Shown in pieces: positions 15,096 through 22,715 of a stretch of DNA of 41,785 nt; the stretch's first letter is position 1; every line of letters starts with the position of its first letter. Made by a program: the position numbers and the translations under genes. The DNA comes from Streptomyces sp. MA5143a. Its GTDB lineage: Bacteria > Actinomycetota > Actinomycetes > Streptomycetales > Streptomycetaceae. Below the pieces are notes generated by a model that searched no databases, was not told where the DNA came from, and was given only the letters and a program-made list of their open reading frames with translations. The stretch is taken from assembly GCF_900290235.1 (NCBI RefSeq), contig NZ_OLMK01000112.1:1-41785 (forward strand), written 5' to 3'.

Positions 15096-17626
15096 GACAG
15101 GTCCCTCGGTTCCGTTCGGGTCCCCGGGTGCGCGGAGGCCGTGTCGCTTCGCGGTACGACGATCTCGCTCCACACCTGTTTGCCGCCCGCCACCGGCACC
15201 GTGCCGAAGGTGTCGGACATCGCCTCGACGAGCATCAGGCCCCGCCCGCCGGTCGACTCCCAGTCCACGATCACCGGTTTGGCCGGGGCGCGGGGCGAGG
15301 AGTCACTGACGCAGACCCGTACCCGGTCGCCGCGCAGGGTGAGGTCGATGCGTACGGGGCCCTGGGTGTGGACCAGGGCGTTGGTGACGAGTTCGGAGAC
15401 GACCAGCAGCACCGCGTCGGCCACCTCCTGCGCGTGCCACCGGCGCAGGGTGCGCGCGGTGAAGCGGCGGGCGTGCATGACCGCGTCGGGCAGCCGCCAC
15501 ACCGCCCAGCCCGCCTTGACCGGCCGGGTGCGCATCCCGTCGTAGCGCAGCAGCAGCAGCGCCACGTCGTCCTCGCGGGGGCCGAAGTCGCCGAGGAGGG
15601 CGTCGGCCACCCGTCCGGGGTCCGCCGGGTCGGCGACGGTGAGCGAGGCGCGCATCCGGCGCATGCCCTCGTCCAGGGGCAGGTCGGCGGCCTCGACGAG
15701 GCCGTCGGTGACCAGCGCGAGCATCGCGCCGGGGACGATGGGGACGGCTGTCATGGGGAACTCGGCGTCCGCGAGGATGCCGAGCGGGGGCCCGCCCTCG
15801 ACCAGGACCTCCTCGGTGCGGCCGTCCGGGTGGCGCATCAGCGGCGAGAGGTGTCCGGCGCGGACGAAGAGGATGTTGTCCTCCTCCATGTCCAGTTCGG
15901 CGTAGCAGCAGGTGGCGAACAGGTCGGTCTCCATGCCGACTAGGAGCCGGTTGGCGTGGGAGATGACCACGTCGGGCGGGTGGCCCTCGACCGCGTAGGC
16001 GCGGACCGCGGTACGCATCTGGCCCATGATCGTCGCGGCGCCCGCGCTGTGTCCCTGGACGTCGCCGATGACGAGCGCCACCCGGTCCTCGGAGAGGGCG
16101 ATGACGTCGTACCAGTCACCGCCGACCTGGAGGCCCTGTCGGGCGGGGACGTAGCGGGCGACGGCGGTGCCGCCGGGCAGGTCGGGCAGGCGCCGGGGCA
16201 GCAGGCTGCGCTGGAGCATCGTCGCGAGTTCCTGCTCGGCGTCGTGCGCCTGCGCGCGCTTGAGCGCGTCGCCGACGAGTGCGGCGGTGGCGGTGAGCAG
16301 GGCCCGCTCGTCGGGGACGAACTCGTGCGGACGGTCCCAGCCGATCAGGCACACGCCGACGGCGCGGCCCTTGGCGGGCAGCGGCAGGACGGCCAGTCCG
16401 CCGTCGCCGATGCCGAGGAGGCCCGGTTCGAACTCGGTGCCGGCCGGCCACAGGTCCATACGGCCGTCCCGCAGGGCCGTCTTGAGGGTGGGGAGGACGC
16501 TGATCGGCGCCTCGGGCCACTCGGTACGCCATTCGGCCCGCCATCTCTCGGGCCAGTAGGTGGTCTGGGGCGGGTCCAGCACGGTCACGACGAGTCGGTC
16601 GCCCTGGAGTTCGGCGAGCGCCACCCGGTCGGCGCCCAGGGGCTCGCGCAGCGCGCTGACCACGACCCGGCCGACGTCGCGGACGGTCGTGGCGTCGTCG
16701 AGTGCCGCCGTCAGCCACTGGATCCTGGAGACGTCGTCGGCGCTGCGGCTGAGTTCGGAGGTCGCCGTCACGATGCCCTGCACCCGTTCGGGCCGGCCGT
16801 CGGCTCCGGCGAGGACCCGGCAGCCGAGGCTCAACCAGCGCATCCCGCCCGTGGGGCAGCGGACCCGGAACTCCAGTTCCCGGCGCTCGACGGCCTGGGT
16901 CGTGGGCTCCACCACGGACATCAGGGCGTGCATGTCCTCCGGGACGGCGTGGGCCAGCAGGGTGTCCACCTTGCCGTCGAACTCGTCCGGGGTGATCCCG
17001 ACCAGGTCGAGCAGGGTCTCGTCCGCCTCGATGAGACCGCTGTCCGGCACCAGGGTGAACGAGCCGACATGCATCCCGCGCAGGGCGGTGGCCAGCGGCG
17101 ACGTCGGTGCGGCGTCGCCGTCCCCGGCCCGTAGGACGTTGGCCACGGCGTCGGCGAACCGACCGAGGAATCCGCGCTGCTCGGGGTCGAAGCCGGCGGC
17201 GGACGGCCCCACGACGACGAGGCAGCCCCGGCGACCGCCCTCGGTCCTCAGGGGCAGCGCGCCCAGGGAGGCGGGCGTGTCCGACGGCACCGGCCGGCCC
17301 TCCGGGTAGCCGGCGAGGCCCGGGGCGTCGAGCCAGAGCGGTCGGCCGGTGCGAACGGCGTGCGCGACGGCCGAGCCGCCCGACAGGGGCAGCCGGTCGG
17401 GCGGCGCGTACGCGGCGGTGGCGCGTCCCGTCGTCTCCACCAGCCGGAGCTCCGTGTCCGTGGGGCCGGCCGTGTAGACGGCGGCGAGCGCCGCCCCGGC
17501 GAACGTCAGCGCCCGTTCGCTCGCGGCGGCTTCCGGCAGCAGGGAGGAGTAGCGGGTGTCGGCGGCACCGTACCCGGACACCCGCCGCTCCGAGACTCCG
17601 GCCTGGACAGGGCCGTCATGGGGCAT
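15092..17626 (-). CDS. SpoIIE-family PP2C phosphatase with GAF, PAS and HATPase domains
   Basis: I chose the ATG at 17626 because GGGAGGAAGG lies about 9 bases upstream; an ATG at 17677 would extend the protein by 17 residues. The 844-aa product has an N-terminal GAF-like domain (about 30-168), a PAS domain (180-295, with ADETLLDLVGITPDEF and a PAC-like MRWLSLGCRVLAGADGRP), a second GAF (305-455), the SpoIIE/RsbU PP2C phosphatase (475-695) and an RsbW-like HATPase (712-825). Metal-binding residues look intact: VGGDWYDV, IGDVQGHSAG, TDGLVE, REDDVALL. The HATPase N-box ELVTNALVH and GRGLMLVEAM are present. No transmembrane helix is seen, so it is cytoplasmic. It probably acts in an anti-sigma/anti-anti-sigma partner switch; it precedes and is translationally coupled to a sugar-binding lipoprotein. 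Confidence 0.9.
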   Translation of the reverse strand: MPHDGPVQAGVSERRVSGYGAADTRYSSLLPEAAASERALTFAGAALAAVYTAGPTDTELRLVETTGRATAAYAPPDRLPLSGGSAVAHAVRTGRPLWLDAPGLAGYPEGRPVPSDTPASLGALPLRTEGGRRGCLVVVGPSAAGFDPEQRGFLGRFADAVANVLRAGDGDAAPTSPLATALRGMHVGSFTLVPDSGLIEADETLLDLVGITPDEFDGKVDTLLAHAVPEDMHALMSVVEPTTQAVERRELEFRVRCPTGGMRWLSLGCRVLAGADGRPERVQGIVTATSELSRSADDVSRIQWLTAALDDATTVRDVGRVVVSALREPLGADRVALAELQGDRLVVTVLDPPQTTYWPERWRAEWRTEWPEAPISVLPTLKTALRDGRMDLWPAGTEFEPGLLGIGDGGLAVLPLPAKGRAVGVCLIGWDRPHEFVPDERALLTATAALVGDALKRAQAHDAEQELATMLQRSLLPRRLPDLPGGTAVARYVPARQGLQVGGDWYDVIALSEDRVALVIGDVQGHSAGAATIMGQMRTAVRAYAVEGHPPDVVISHANRLLVGMETDLFATCCYAELDMEEDNILFVRAGHLSPLMRHPDGRTEEVLVEGGPPLGILADAEFPMTAVPIVPGAMLALVTDGLVEAADLPLDEGMRRMRASLTVADPADPGRVADALLGDFGPREDDVALLLLRYDGMRTRPVKAGWAVWRLPDAVMHARRFTARTLRRWHAQEVADAVLLVVSELVTNALVHTQGPVRIDLTLRGDRVRVCVSDSSPRAPAKPVIVDWESTGGRGLMLVEAMSDTFGTVPVAGGKQVWSEIVVPRSDTASAHPGTRTEPRDLS

Positions 17627-17659
17627 GTCCGCAACCTTCCTCCCGTCCATGCCGCGAGC

Positions 17660-17702
17660 CCTGACAAGATCAGGCACTCACCTACCAGAATCGCATATAC
17701 GA
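17660..17702. promoter_or_regulatory. Dyads in the divergent SpoIIE / ABC-transporter promoter region
   Basis: The 300-bp divergent gap has its most AT-rich part at 17680-17715. It contains a perfect dyad CCTGA-CAAGA-TCAGG (17660-17674) and a near-palindrome TCGCATATACGA (17691-17702, 10 of 12 positions symmetric). Both are placed to control the minus-strand phosphatase gene and perhaps the divergent transporter. They are candidate operators for a sugar-responsive repressor such as a ROK or LacI protein; no such regulator gene is in the window. Confidence 0.35.
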
Positions 17703-17926
17703 ACCAACCAGACAGAACGGGCGGAGGGGTCGGCGGGTCAGCATTCGCAGAACATCGCGGCCGGTGACAAACTGACGACGTGGTCGCCCCGCCGCTTCCA
17801 CGCGGTACGTCCCGAAGCCGGTGGCGCCGTTCCGCGACCGGACACGTATCCCCGACCCCGCGGCGCACACGGTCTTCCCCGCGCGCGGTGAGGGGCGACG
17901 CGGCGCAGGGCGAGGAGGTCTGTCAC

Positions 17927-19018
17927 ATGAAGGCCCGCATCCGGGACGCGGCCACCGCGGTGACCGCGGTCTCGACGGCCGTCGTCCTCAGCGCCTGCGG
18001 TGCCGACGACGCCTCCGACGACGCGTCGGGCGGGAGCGACGCCACGACGATCGGCCTGCTGCTGCCGGACTCCACCACGGCGCGGTGGGAGAAGCAGGAC
18101 AGGCTGCTGCTGGAGCGGGAGATCAAGGAGCGTTGCGCCGACTGCGAGGTCGAGCACGGCAACGCCAAGGGTGAGGTGGCCGCCCAGCAGGAGCAGATGG
18201 ACTCCATGATCACCCGAGGGGTGGACGCCATCGTGCTCGTGGCCGTGGACTCCCAGGCGCTCGCGGGCTCGGTCGGGAAGGCGGCGGACGCGGGCATCCC
18301 CGTCATCGCCTACGACCGGCTCGCCGAGGGCCCCATCTCGGGCTACGTCTCCTTCGACGGCGAGGAGGTGGGCCGGCTCCAGGGCCAGGCCCTCCTGACG
18401 GCCATGGGCCAGAGCGCGGGCGACAACCAGATCGTCATGATGAACGGCGATCTCAGCGACCCCAACGCGGTCGCGTTCAAGAAGGGCGCGCTGTCCGTGC
18501 TCCAGGGCAAGGTGAAGATCGGCAAGGAGTACGACACCGCCCAGTGGCGGACGGAGACCGCGCACATGAACATGTCCAGCGCCCTCGCCAGCCTCGGCGC
18601 CGAGTCCATCGACGGGGTCTACGCCGCCAACGACGGTCTCGCCGCCGGGAGCATCACCGCCCTCAAGGCGAACAAGGTCGAGCCGCTGCCGCCGGTCACC
18701 GGGCAGGACGCCGAACTGCGGGCCGTCCAGCGGATCGTCACCGGAGACCAGTACATGACGGTCTACAAGCCCTTCGGCCCGGAGGCCTCCGCCGGTGCCG
18801 CCATGGCGGTGGCGGCGGCCCGCGGGGACGGCCTCGACGAGGTGGCCAAGGACACCGTCACCAGCGACGGCAGGACCGTGCCCGCCGTCATGCTCACCCC
18901 CATACCCGTGACCGCCGACACGATCGAGGACACCTTGGTGAAGGACGGCGCCTACACGGTCGGGCAGATCTGCACCCCCGCCGTACAGGCCGCCTGCGAA
19001 CAGGTCGGCCTGACCTGA
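17927..19018 (+). CDS. xylF: Sugar ABC transporter solute-binding lipoprotein (XylF-like)
   Basis: This gene encodes 363 residues from the ATG at 17927, with CGAGGAGGTC just upstream. A lipoprotein signal ends in VVLSAC (Cys24), followed by an Asp/Ser-rich linker. The binding domain reads TIGLLLPDSTTARWEKQDR, SMITRGVDAIVLVAVDSQAL, PVIAYDRLAEGPISGYVSFD, DGVYAANDGLAAGSITALK and PPVTGQDAELRAVQRIVTGD, as in XylF/ChvE-type pentose/hexose binding proteins. It is anchored outside the membrane and delivers sugar to the permease encoded two genes downstream. The ATPase gene follows closely. It is clearly paralogous to the protein at 14010-15095. The xylF symbol is by similarity; xylose itself is not proven. 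Confidence 0.9.
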   Translation: MKARIRDAATAVTAVSTAVVLSACGADDASDDASGGSDATTIGLLLPDSTTARWEKQDRLLLEREIKERCADCEVEHGNAKGEVAAQQEQMDSMITRGVDAIVLVAVDSQALAGSVGKAADAGIPVIAYDRLAEGPISGYVSFDGEEVGRLQGQALLTAMGQSAGDNQIVMMNGDLSDPNAVAFKKGALSVLQGKVKIGKEYDTAQWRTETAHMNMSSALASLGAESIDGVYAANDGLAAGSITALKANKVEPLPPVTGQDAELRAVQRIVTGDQYMTVYKPFGPEASAGAAMAVAAARGDGLDEVAKDTVTSDGRTVPAVMLTPIPVTADTIEDTLVKDGAYTVGQICTPAVQAACEQVGLT

Positions 19019-19066
19019 CAGCCGGTCATGACCGGGCCCCGCGCCCCGGTGAGGAGATGGTTGCCC

Positions 19067-19840
19067 GTGCCGAGTCCCCCGTTGCTGGCGCTGCGCGGTG
19101 TGTGCAAGCGCTTCGGCGTCGTCGACGTCCTCAAGGACGTCGAGCTGGACATCCACGCCGGACAGGTCGTGGCCCTGCTGGGCGACAACGGGGCCGGCAA
19201 GTCCACCCTGGTCAAGGTGATCTCCGGTGTGGCCCCCGCGGACCGGGGGGTCATCGAGTGGGAGGGCGGCAGGGTCCACATCAGGCGCCCGCACGACGCC
19301 CGCGATCTCGGGATCGCGACCGTCTACCAGGACCTCGCGCTGTGCGGGAACCTCGACGTCGTCGGCAATCTGTTCCTCGGGCGGGAGATCCGCAGGTTCG
19401 GGCTGCTCGACGAGGTGGAGATGGAGCGCCGCACCCGGCATCTGCTGGACCGGCTGACCCGGGGCATCCCCGATCTGCGCGCCCCCGTCGTCGCACTGTC
19501 CAGCGGTCAGCGGCAGACGGTCGCCATCGCCCGCTCCCTGCTGGGCGAGCCCCGTGTGCTCATCCTGGACGAGCCGACCGCGGCCCTGGGCCTGGAGCAG
19601 ACCAACGAGGTCCTCGACCTCGTCGACCAGCTCCGCGACCGGGGTCTCGGGGTCCTGCTGATCAGCCACAACATGGGCGACGTCAAGGCGCTCGCGGACC
19701 GGGCGGCCGTGCTGCGCCTCGGCCGCAACAACGGCTTCTTCGATGTGAACACCGCGTCGCAGGAACAGATCATCGCCTGCATCACCGGGGCCACGGAGAA
19801 CGTGCCCCGCCGGGTGGCCGCTCCCGAGGCGGGGTGGTGA
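19067..19840 (+). CDS. xylG: Sugar ABC transporter ATPase (XylG-like, single ABC domain)
   Basis: The GTG at 19067 has GAGGAG about 10 bases upstream and gives 257 residues; an ATG at 19028, 10 bases after the previous stop, lacks a Shine-Dalgarno sequence but is in frame. Walker A is LLGDNGAGKSTLVK (38-50), the Q-loop VYQDLALCGN (86-95), the signature ALSSGQRQTVAIARSLL (144-159), with Ser in place of the first Gly of LSGGQ, Walker B VLILDEPTAAL (164-174) and the H-loop ISHNMGD. Only one nucleotide-binding domain is present, whereas E. coli XylG and RbsA have two, so this would act as a homodimer. The permease gene overlaps its stop. Confidence 0.9.
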   Translation: MPSPPLLALRGVCKRFGVVDVLKDVELDIHAGQVVALLGDNGAGKSTLVKVISGVAPADRGVIEWEGGRVHIRRPHDARDLGIATVYQDLALCGNLDVVGNLFLGREIRRFGLLDEVEMERRTRHLLDRLTRGIPDLRAPVVALSSGQRQTVAIARSLLGEPRVLILDEPTAALGLEQTNEVLDLVDQLRDRGLGVLLISHNMGDVKALADRAAVLRLGRNNGFFDVNTASQEQIIACITGATENVPRRVAAPEAGW

Positions 19841-21117
19841 GGGGGATGCGCGAGATGCGGGAGGAAGCGCGGCCGGAGCCCACCGGATCCGACACCGAGG
19901 CCCGTGAGCCGAGACGCGGCCGCGCCGTCGCCGGGGCGGCGGAGCGCGGCCTCGCCGTCCTGCGGCGCAAGCTGAGCTCGGGCGAGCTGAACTCGCTGCC
20001 CGTCCTCCTCGTCCTGGCCGCCGTCTGGATCACCTTCCAGGTCCTCAACCAGAACTTCCTCTCCCCCCGGAACCTGTCCAACCTGAGCGTGGACATCGTG
20101 GGCACGGGGCTGATCGCCGTGGGCATCGTCTTCGTGCTGCTGATCGGCGAGCTGGATCTGTCGGTCGGCGCGATCAGCGGACTCGCCGCGGCCGTCTTCG
20201 CCGTGCTGAACGTGAACAACGGTGTGCCCGAATGGCTGGCACTGGTCATCGCGGTGCTCGCCGGCACCGCCGCCGGCAGCGTCCAGGGTTTCTCCTTCGC
20301 CAGAACCCGGGTGCCCGCGTTCGTCGTCACGCTGGCGGGCCTGCTCACCTGGAACGGTCTGATGCTCTACATCCTGGGCACCAGCGGCACCGTCAACCTC
20401 AGCGAGGACGGCATCGTCGCCCAGCTGACCAGCTACTACCTCAGCCATGACGCCGTCGCCTACGGTGTGGCGGCGATCAGCGCCGTCATGGTGTTCGCCG
20501 CCGCCCACCAGGACCGACGGCGCCGTATGGCGGTCGGCATGCCGCACCGCTCGTTCACGGGCATCGCCGTGCGCACGGGTGTCGTGGCGGTGCCGGCGTT
20601 CGCCATCGCCTATGTCCTCAACCGCTTCCAGGGGCTGCCGCTCGCCCTGCTGGTGTTCCTGGTGGTGGTGGCCGGCCTCGACATCGTGCTCCGCCGCACC
20701 CATTACGGACGACAGGTGTACGCGCTCGGCGGCGGCGTCGAGGCCGCGCGGCGCGCCAGCCTCAATGTGGCCGGTGTCCAGACGGCGGTGCTGGCGGTGT
20801 CGGGCACGATGGCCGGGATCGGGGGCCTGTTCCTCGCCTCCCGCATCACGTCGGTGAGCCAGAGTTCCGGTTCGGGCGTGCTGCTGCTCAACGCGATCGC
20901 GGCGGCGGTCATCGGCGGTACCAGCCTGTTCGGGGGCCGGGGCACGACCTGGTCGGCGGTGCTCGGCATGCTGGTCATCCAGTCGATCGCCTCCGGCATG
21001 GCCATCACGGACACACCGGTCGCCGTCCAGTTCATGATCACGGGCGGGGTGCTGTTCGCCGCCGTGGTCATCGACTCCTTCTCACGCCGCTCGCAGGAGG
21101 CACACGGACGGGCGTGA
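19837..21117 (+). CDS. xylH: Sugar ABC transporter permease (XylH-like)
   Basis: This gene encodes up to 426 residues. The GTG at 19837 overlaps the ATPase stop (GTGA); in-frame ATGs at 19846 and 19855 are alternatives. After a charged N-terminus of about 45 residues come about ten hydrophobic helices. Typical branched-chain/ribose-type permease motifs are FLSPRNLSNLSVDIVGTGLIAVG, LIGELDLSVGAISGLAAA (the conserved 'G-E-x-DLSVG' motif), VPAFVVTLAGLLTWNGL, YALGGGVEAARRASLNV (the EAA-like cytoplasmic loop) and GGTSLFGGRGTTWSAVLGML. The length exceeds RbsC (321) and matches XylH-type permeases, which have extra helices. It forms an uptake system with the two preceding genes. Confidence 0.92.
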   Translation: MRGMREMREEARPEPTGSDTEAREPRRGRAVAGAAERGLAVLRRKLSSGELNSLPVLLVLAAVWITFQVLNQNFLSPRNLSNLSVDIVGTGLIAVGIVFVLLIGELDLSVGAISGLAAAVFAVLNVNNGVPEWLALVIAVLAGTAAGSVQGFSFARTRVPAFVVTLAGLLTWNGLMLYILGTSGTVNLSEDGIVAQLTSYYLSHDAVAYGVAAISAVMVFAAAHQDRRRRMAVGMPHRSFTGIAVRTGVVAVPAFAIAYVLNRFQGLPLALLVFLVVVAGLDIVLRRTHYGRQVYALGGGVEAARRASLNVAGVQTAVLAVSGTMAGIGGLFLASRITSVSQSSGSGVLLLNAIAAAVIGGTSLFGGRGTTWSAVLGMLVIQSIASGMAITDTPVAVQFMITGGVLFAAVVIDSFSRRSQEAHGRA

Positions 21118-21195
21118 CGGCGTCGGGGCGGCCTTCGGCGTGCGCGCGTGTTCGTGACGCACCCTTGACCGGGCCCCGCCCCGCCCTGACCATGT

Positions 21196-21227
21196 TGCGT
21201 ATCGCTCAATCGGTTGCTTCATACGCA
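21196..21227 (+). promoter_or_regulatory. Inverted repeat upstream of glyA
   Basis: TGCGTAT (21196-21202) and ATACGCA (21221-21227) form a perfect 7-bp dyad with 18 bases between, in the most AT-rich part of the 134-bp gap before glyA. It ends about 25 bases before the start codon, so a bound regulator, or the stem in the mRNA, could block expression. No known glycine- or purine-linked motif was recognised. Confidence 0.4.
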
Positions 21228-21251
21228 TCAGCTTCATCGGGGAGGACGTCG

Positions 21252-22517
21252 ATGACCGTTCTGCACACGTCTCTGCACGAGCTGGACCCGGAGGTCGCGG
21301 CCGCGGTCGACGCCGAGCTGCACCGCCAGCAGTCCACCCTGGAGATGATCGCCTCGGAGAACTTCGCTCCGCTCGCCGTCATCGAGGCCCAGGGCTCCGT
21401 CCTCACCAACAAGTACGCCGAGGGCTACCCCGGCCGCCGCTACTACGGCGGCTGCGAACACGTCGACGTCACCGAACAGATCGCCATCGACCGCGTCAAG
21501 GCCCTCTTCGGCGCCGAGTACGCCAACGTCCAGCCCCACTCCGGCGCCTCCGCCAACCAGGCCGCCCTCTTCGCCCTCGCCCAGCCCGGCGACACCATCC
21601 TCGGCCTGGACCTCGCCCACGGCGGCCACCTCACCCACGGCATGCGCCTGAACTTCTCCGGCAAGCAGTTCACCGTCGTCCCCTACCACGTCGACACCAC
21701 CACCGGACTCGTCGACATGGACGAGGTGGAGCGCCTCGCCAAGGAACACCGCCCCAAGGTGATCATCGCCGGCTGGTCGGCCTACCCCCGCCAGCTGGAC
21801 TTCGCCGCCTTCCGCCGCATCGCCGACGAGGTCGAGGCATACCTGTGGGTCGACATGGCCCACTTCGCCGGCCTCGTCGCCGCCGGCCTGCACCCCAACC
21901 CCGTCGAACACGCCGACGTGGTCACCTCCACCACCCACAAGACCCTCGGCGGCCCCCGCGGCGGCATCATCCTCGCCAAGCAGACCTTCGCCAAGAAGCT
22001 GAACTCCTCCGTCTTCCCCGGCTTCCAGGGCGGACCCCTGGAACACGTCATCGCCGCCAAGGCCGTCTCCTTCAAGGTCGCCGCCGGCGAGGAGTTCAAG
22101 GACCGCCAGCGCCGCACCGTCGAAGGCGCGAAGATCCTCGCCGAGCGCCTCACCGCACCCGACGCCCGCCAAGCCGGCGTCAACGTCCTGTCCGGCGGCA
22201 CCGACGTGCACCTCATCCTGGTCGACCTGCGCGACTCCGACCTCGACGGACAACAGGCCGAGGACCGCCTCCACGAGGTCGGCATCACCGTCAACCGCAA
22301 CGCCGTCCCCGACGACCCCCGCCCCCCGATGGTCACCTCCGGCCTGCGCATCGGCACCCCCGCCCTCGCCACCCGCGGCTTCACCGCCGCCGACTTCACC
22401 GAGGTCGCCGACATCATCGCCGAGACCCTCAAGCCGACCCACGACACCGAGGCCCTCAAGGCACGGGTCAAGACCCTCACCGCCAAGCACCCGCTCTACC
22501 CCACCCTGGGCAAGTGA
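21252..22517 (+). CDS. glyA: Serine hydroxymethyltransferase
   Basis: This gene encodes 421 residues, the normal length, from the ATG at 21252 with GGGGAGGA upstream. It is a PLP enzyme converting serine and tetrahydrofolate to glycine and methylene-tetrahydrofolate. Highly conserved segments are STLEMIASENF, TNKYAEGYPGRRYYGGCE, VQPHSGASANQAALFAL, LAHGGHLTHG, WVDMAHFAGLVAAG and STTHKTLGGPRGG, the last carrying the PLP-binding Lys. Codons end in C far more often than in neighbouring genes, as in highly expressed Streptomyces genes. It follows the xylose-type transporter with its own leader and precedes the biosynthetic cluster. It is probably core metabolism, though it could supply glycine or C1 units to secondary metabolism. 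Confidence 0.97.
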   Translation: MTVLHTSLHELDPEVAAAVDAELHRQQSTLEMIASENFAPLAVIEAQGSVLTNKYAEGYPGRRYYGGCEHVDVTEQIAIDRVKALFGAEYANVQPHSGASANQAALFALAQPGDTILGLDLAHGGHLTHGMRLNFSGKQFTVVPYHVDTTTGLVDMDEVERLAKEHRPKVIIAGWSAYPRQLDFAAFRRIADEVEAYLWVDMAHFAGLVAAGLHPNPVEHADVVTSTTHKTLGGPRGGIILAKQTFAKKLNSSVFPGFQGGPLEHVIAAKAVSFKVAAGEEFKDRQRRTVEGAKILAERLTAPDARQAGVNVLSGGTDVHLILVDLRDSDLDGQQAEDRLHEVGITVNRNAVPDDPRPPMVTSGLRIGTPALATRGFTAADFTEVADIIAETLKPTHDTEALKARVKTLTAKHPLYPTLGK

Positions 22518-22715
22518 CCCCGAGCGGCGGCGGGGAGCACCCCCCTGTCCCCCGGGCGCCCCGCACATAGGGGTGACAGGTCGGGCGGGGTGCGGCGAGG
22601 TGGGGGGCGATAGGGGTTGGCGGGCGGGCCGCGGCGGAGCAGCCTTGCTGCCGGGTGCCGGTCCCGCAGCCCGGGACGCGGCCTCTCCGCCCACCGAACG
22701 GAAGGTTTCCGCCCG

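Noticed and set aside
17738..19669. Minus-strand open frame opposite the XylF-like and ATPase genes
   Set aside because: The plus-strand proteins carry binding-protein and Walker motifs; the antisense product has no recognisable fold.
22518..22715. Possible terminator or small gene between glyA and the glycosyltransferase
   Set aside because: Several short GC-rich dyads exist, but none has arms long or perfect enough to separate from chance at this base composition, and no convincing frame is present.
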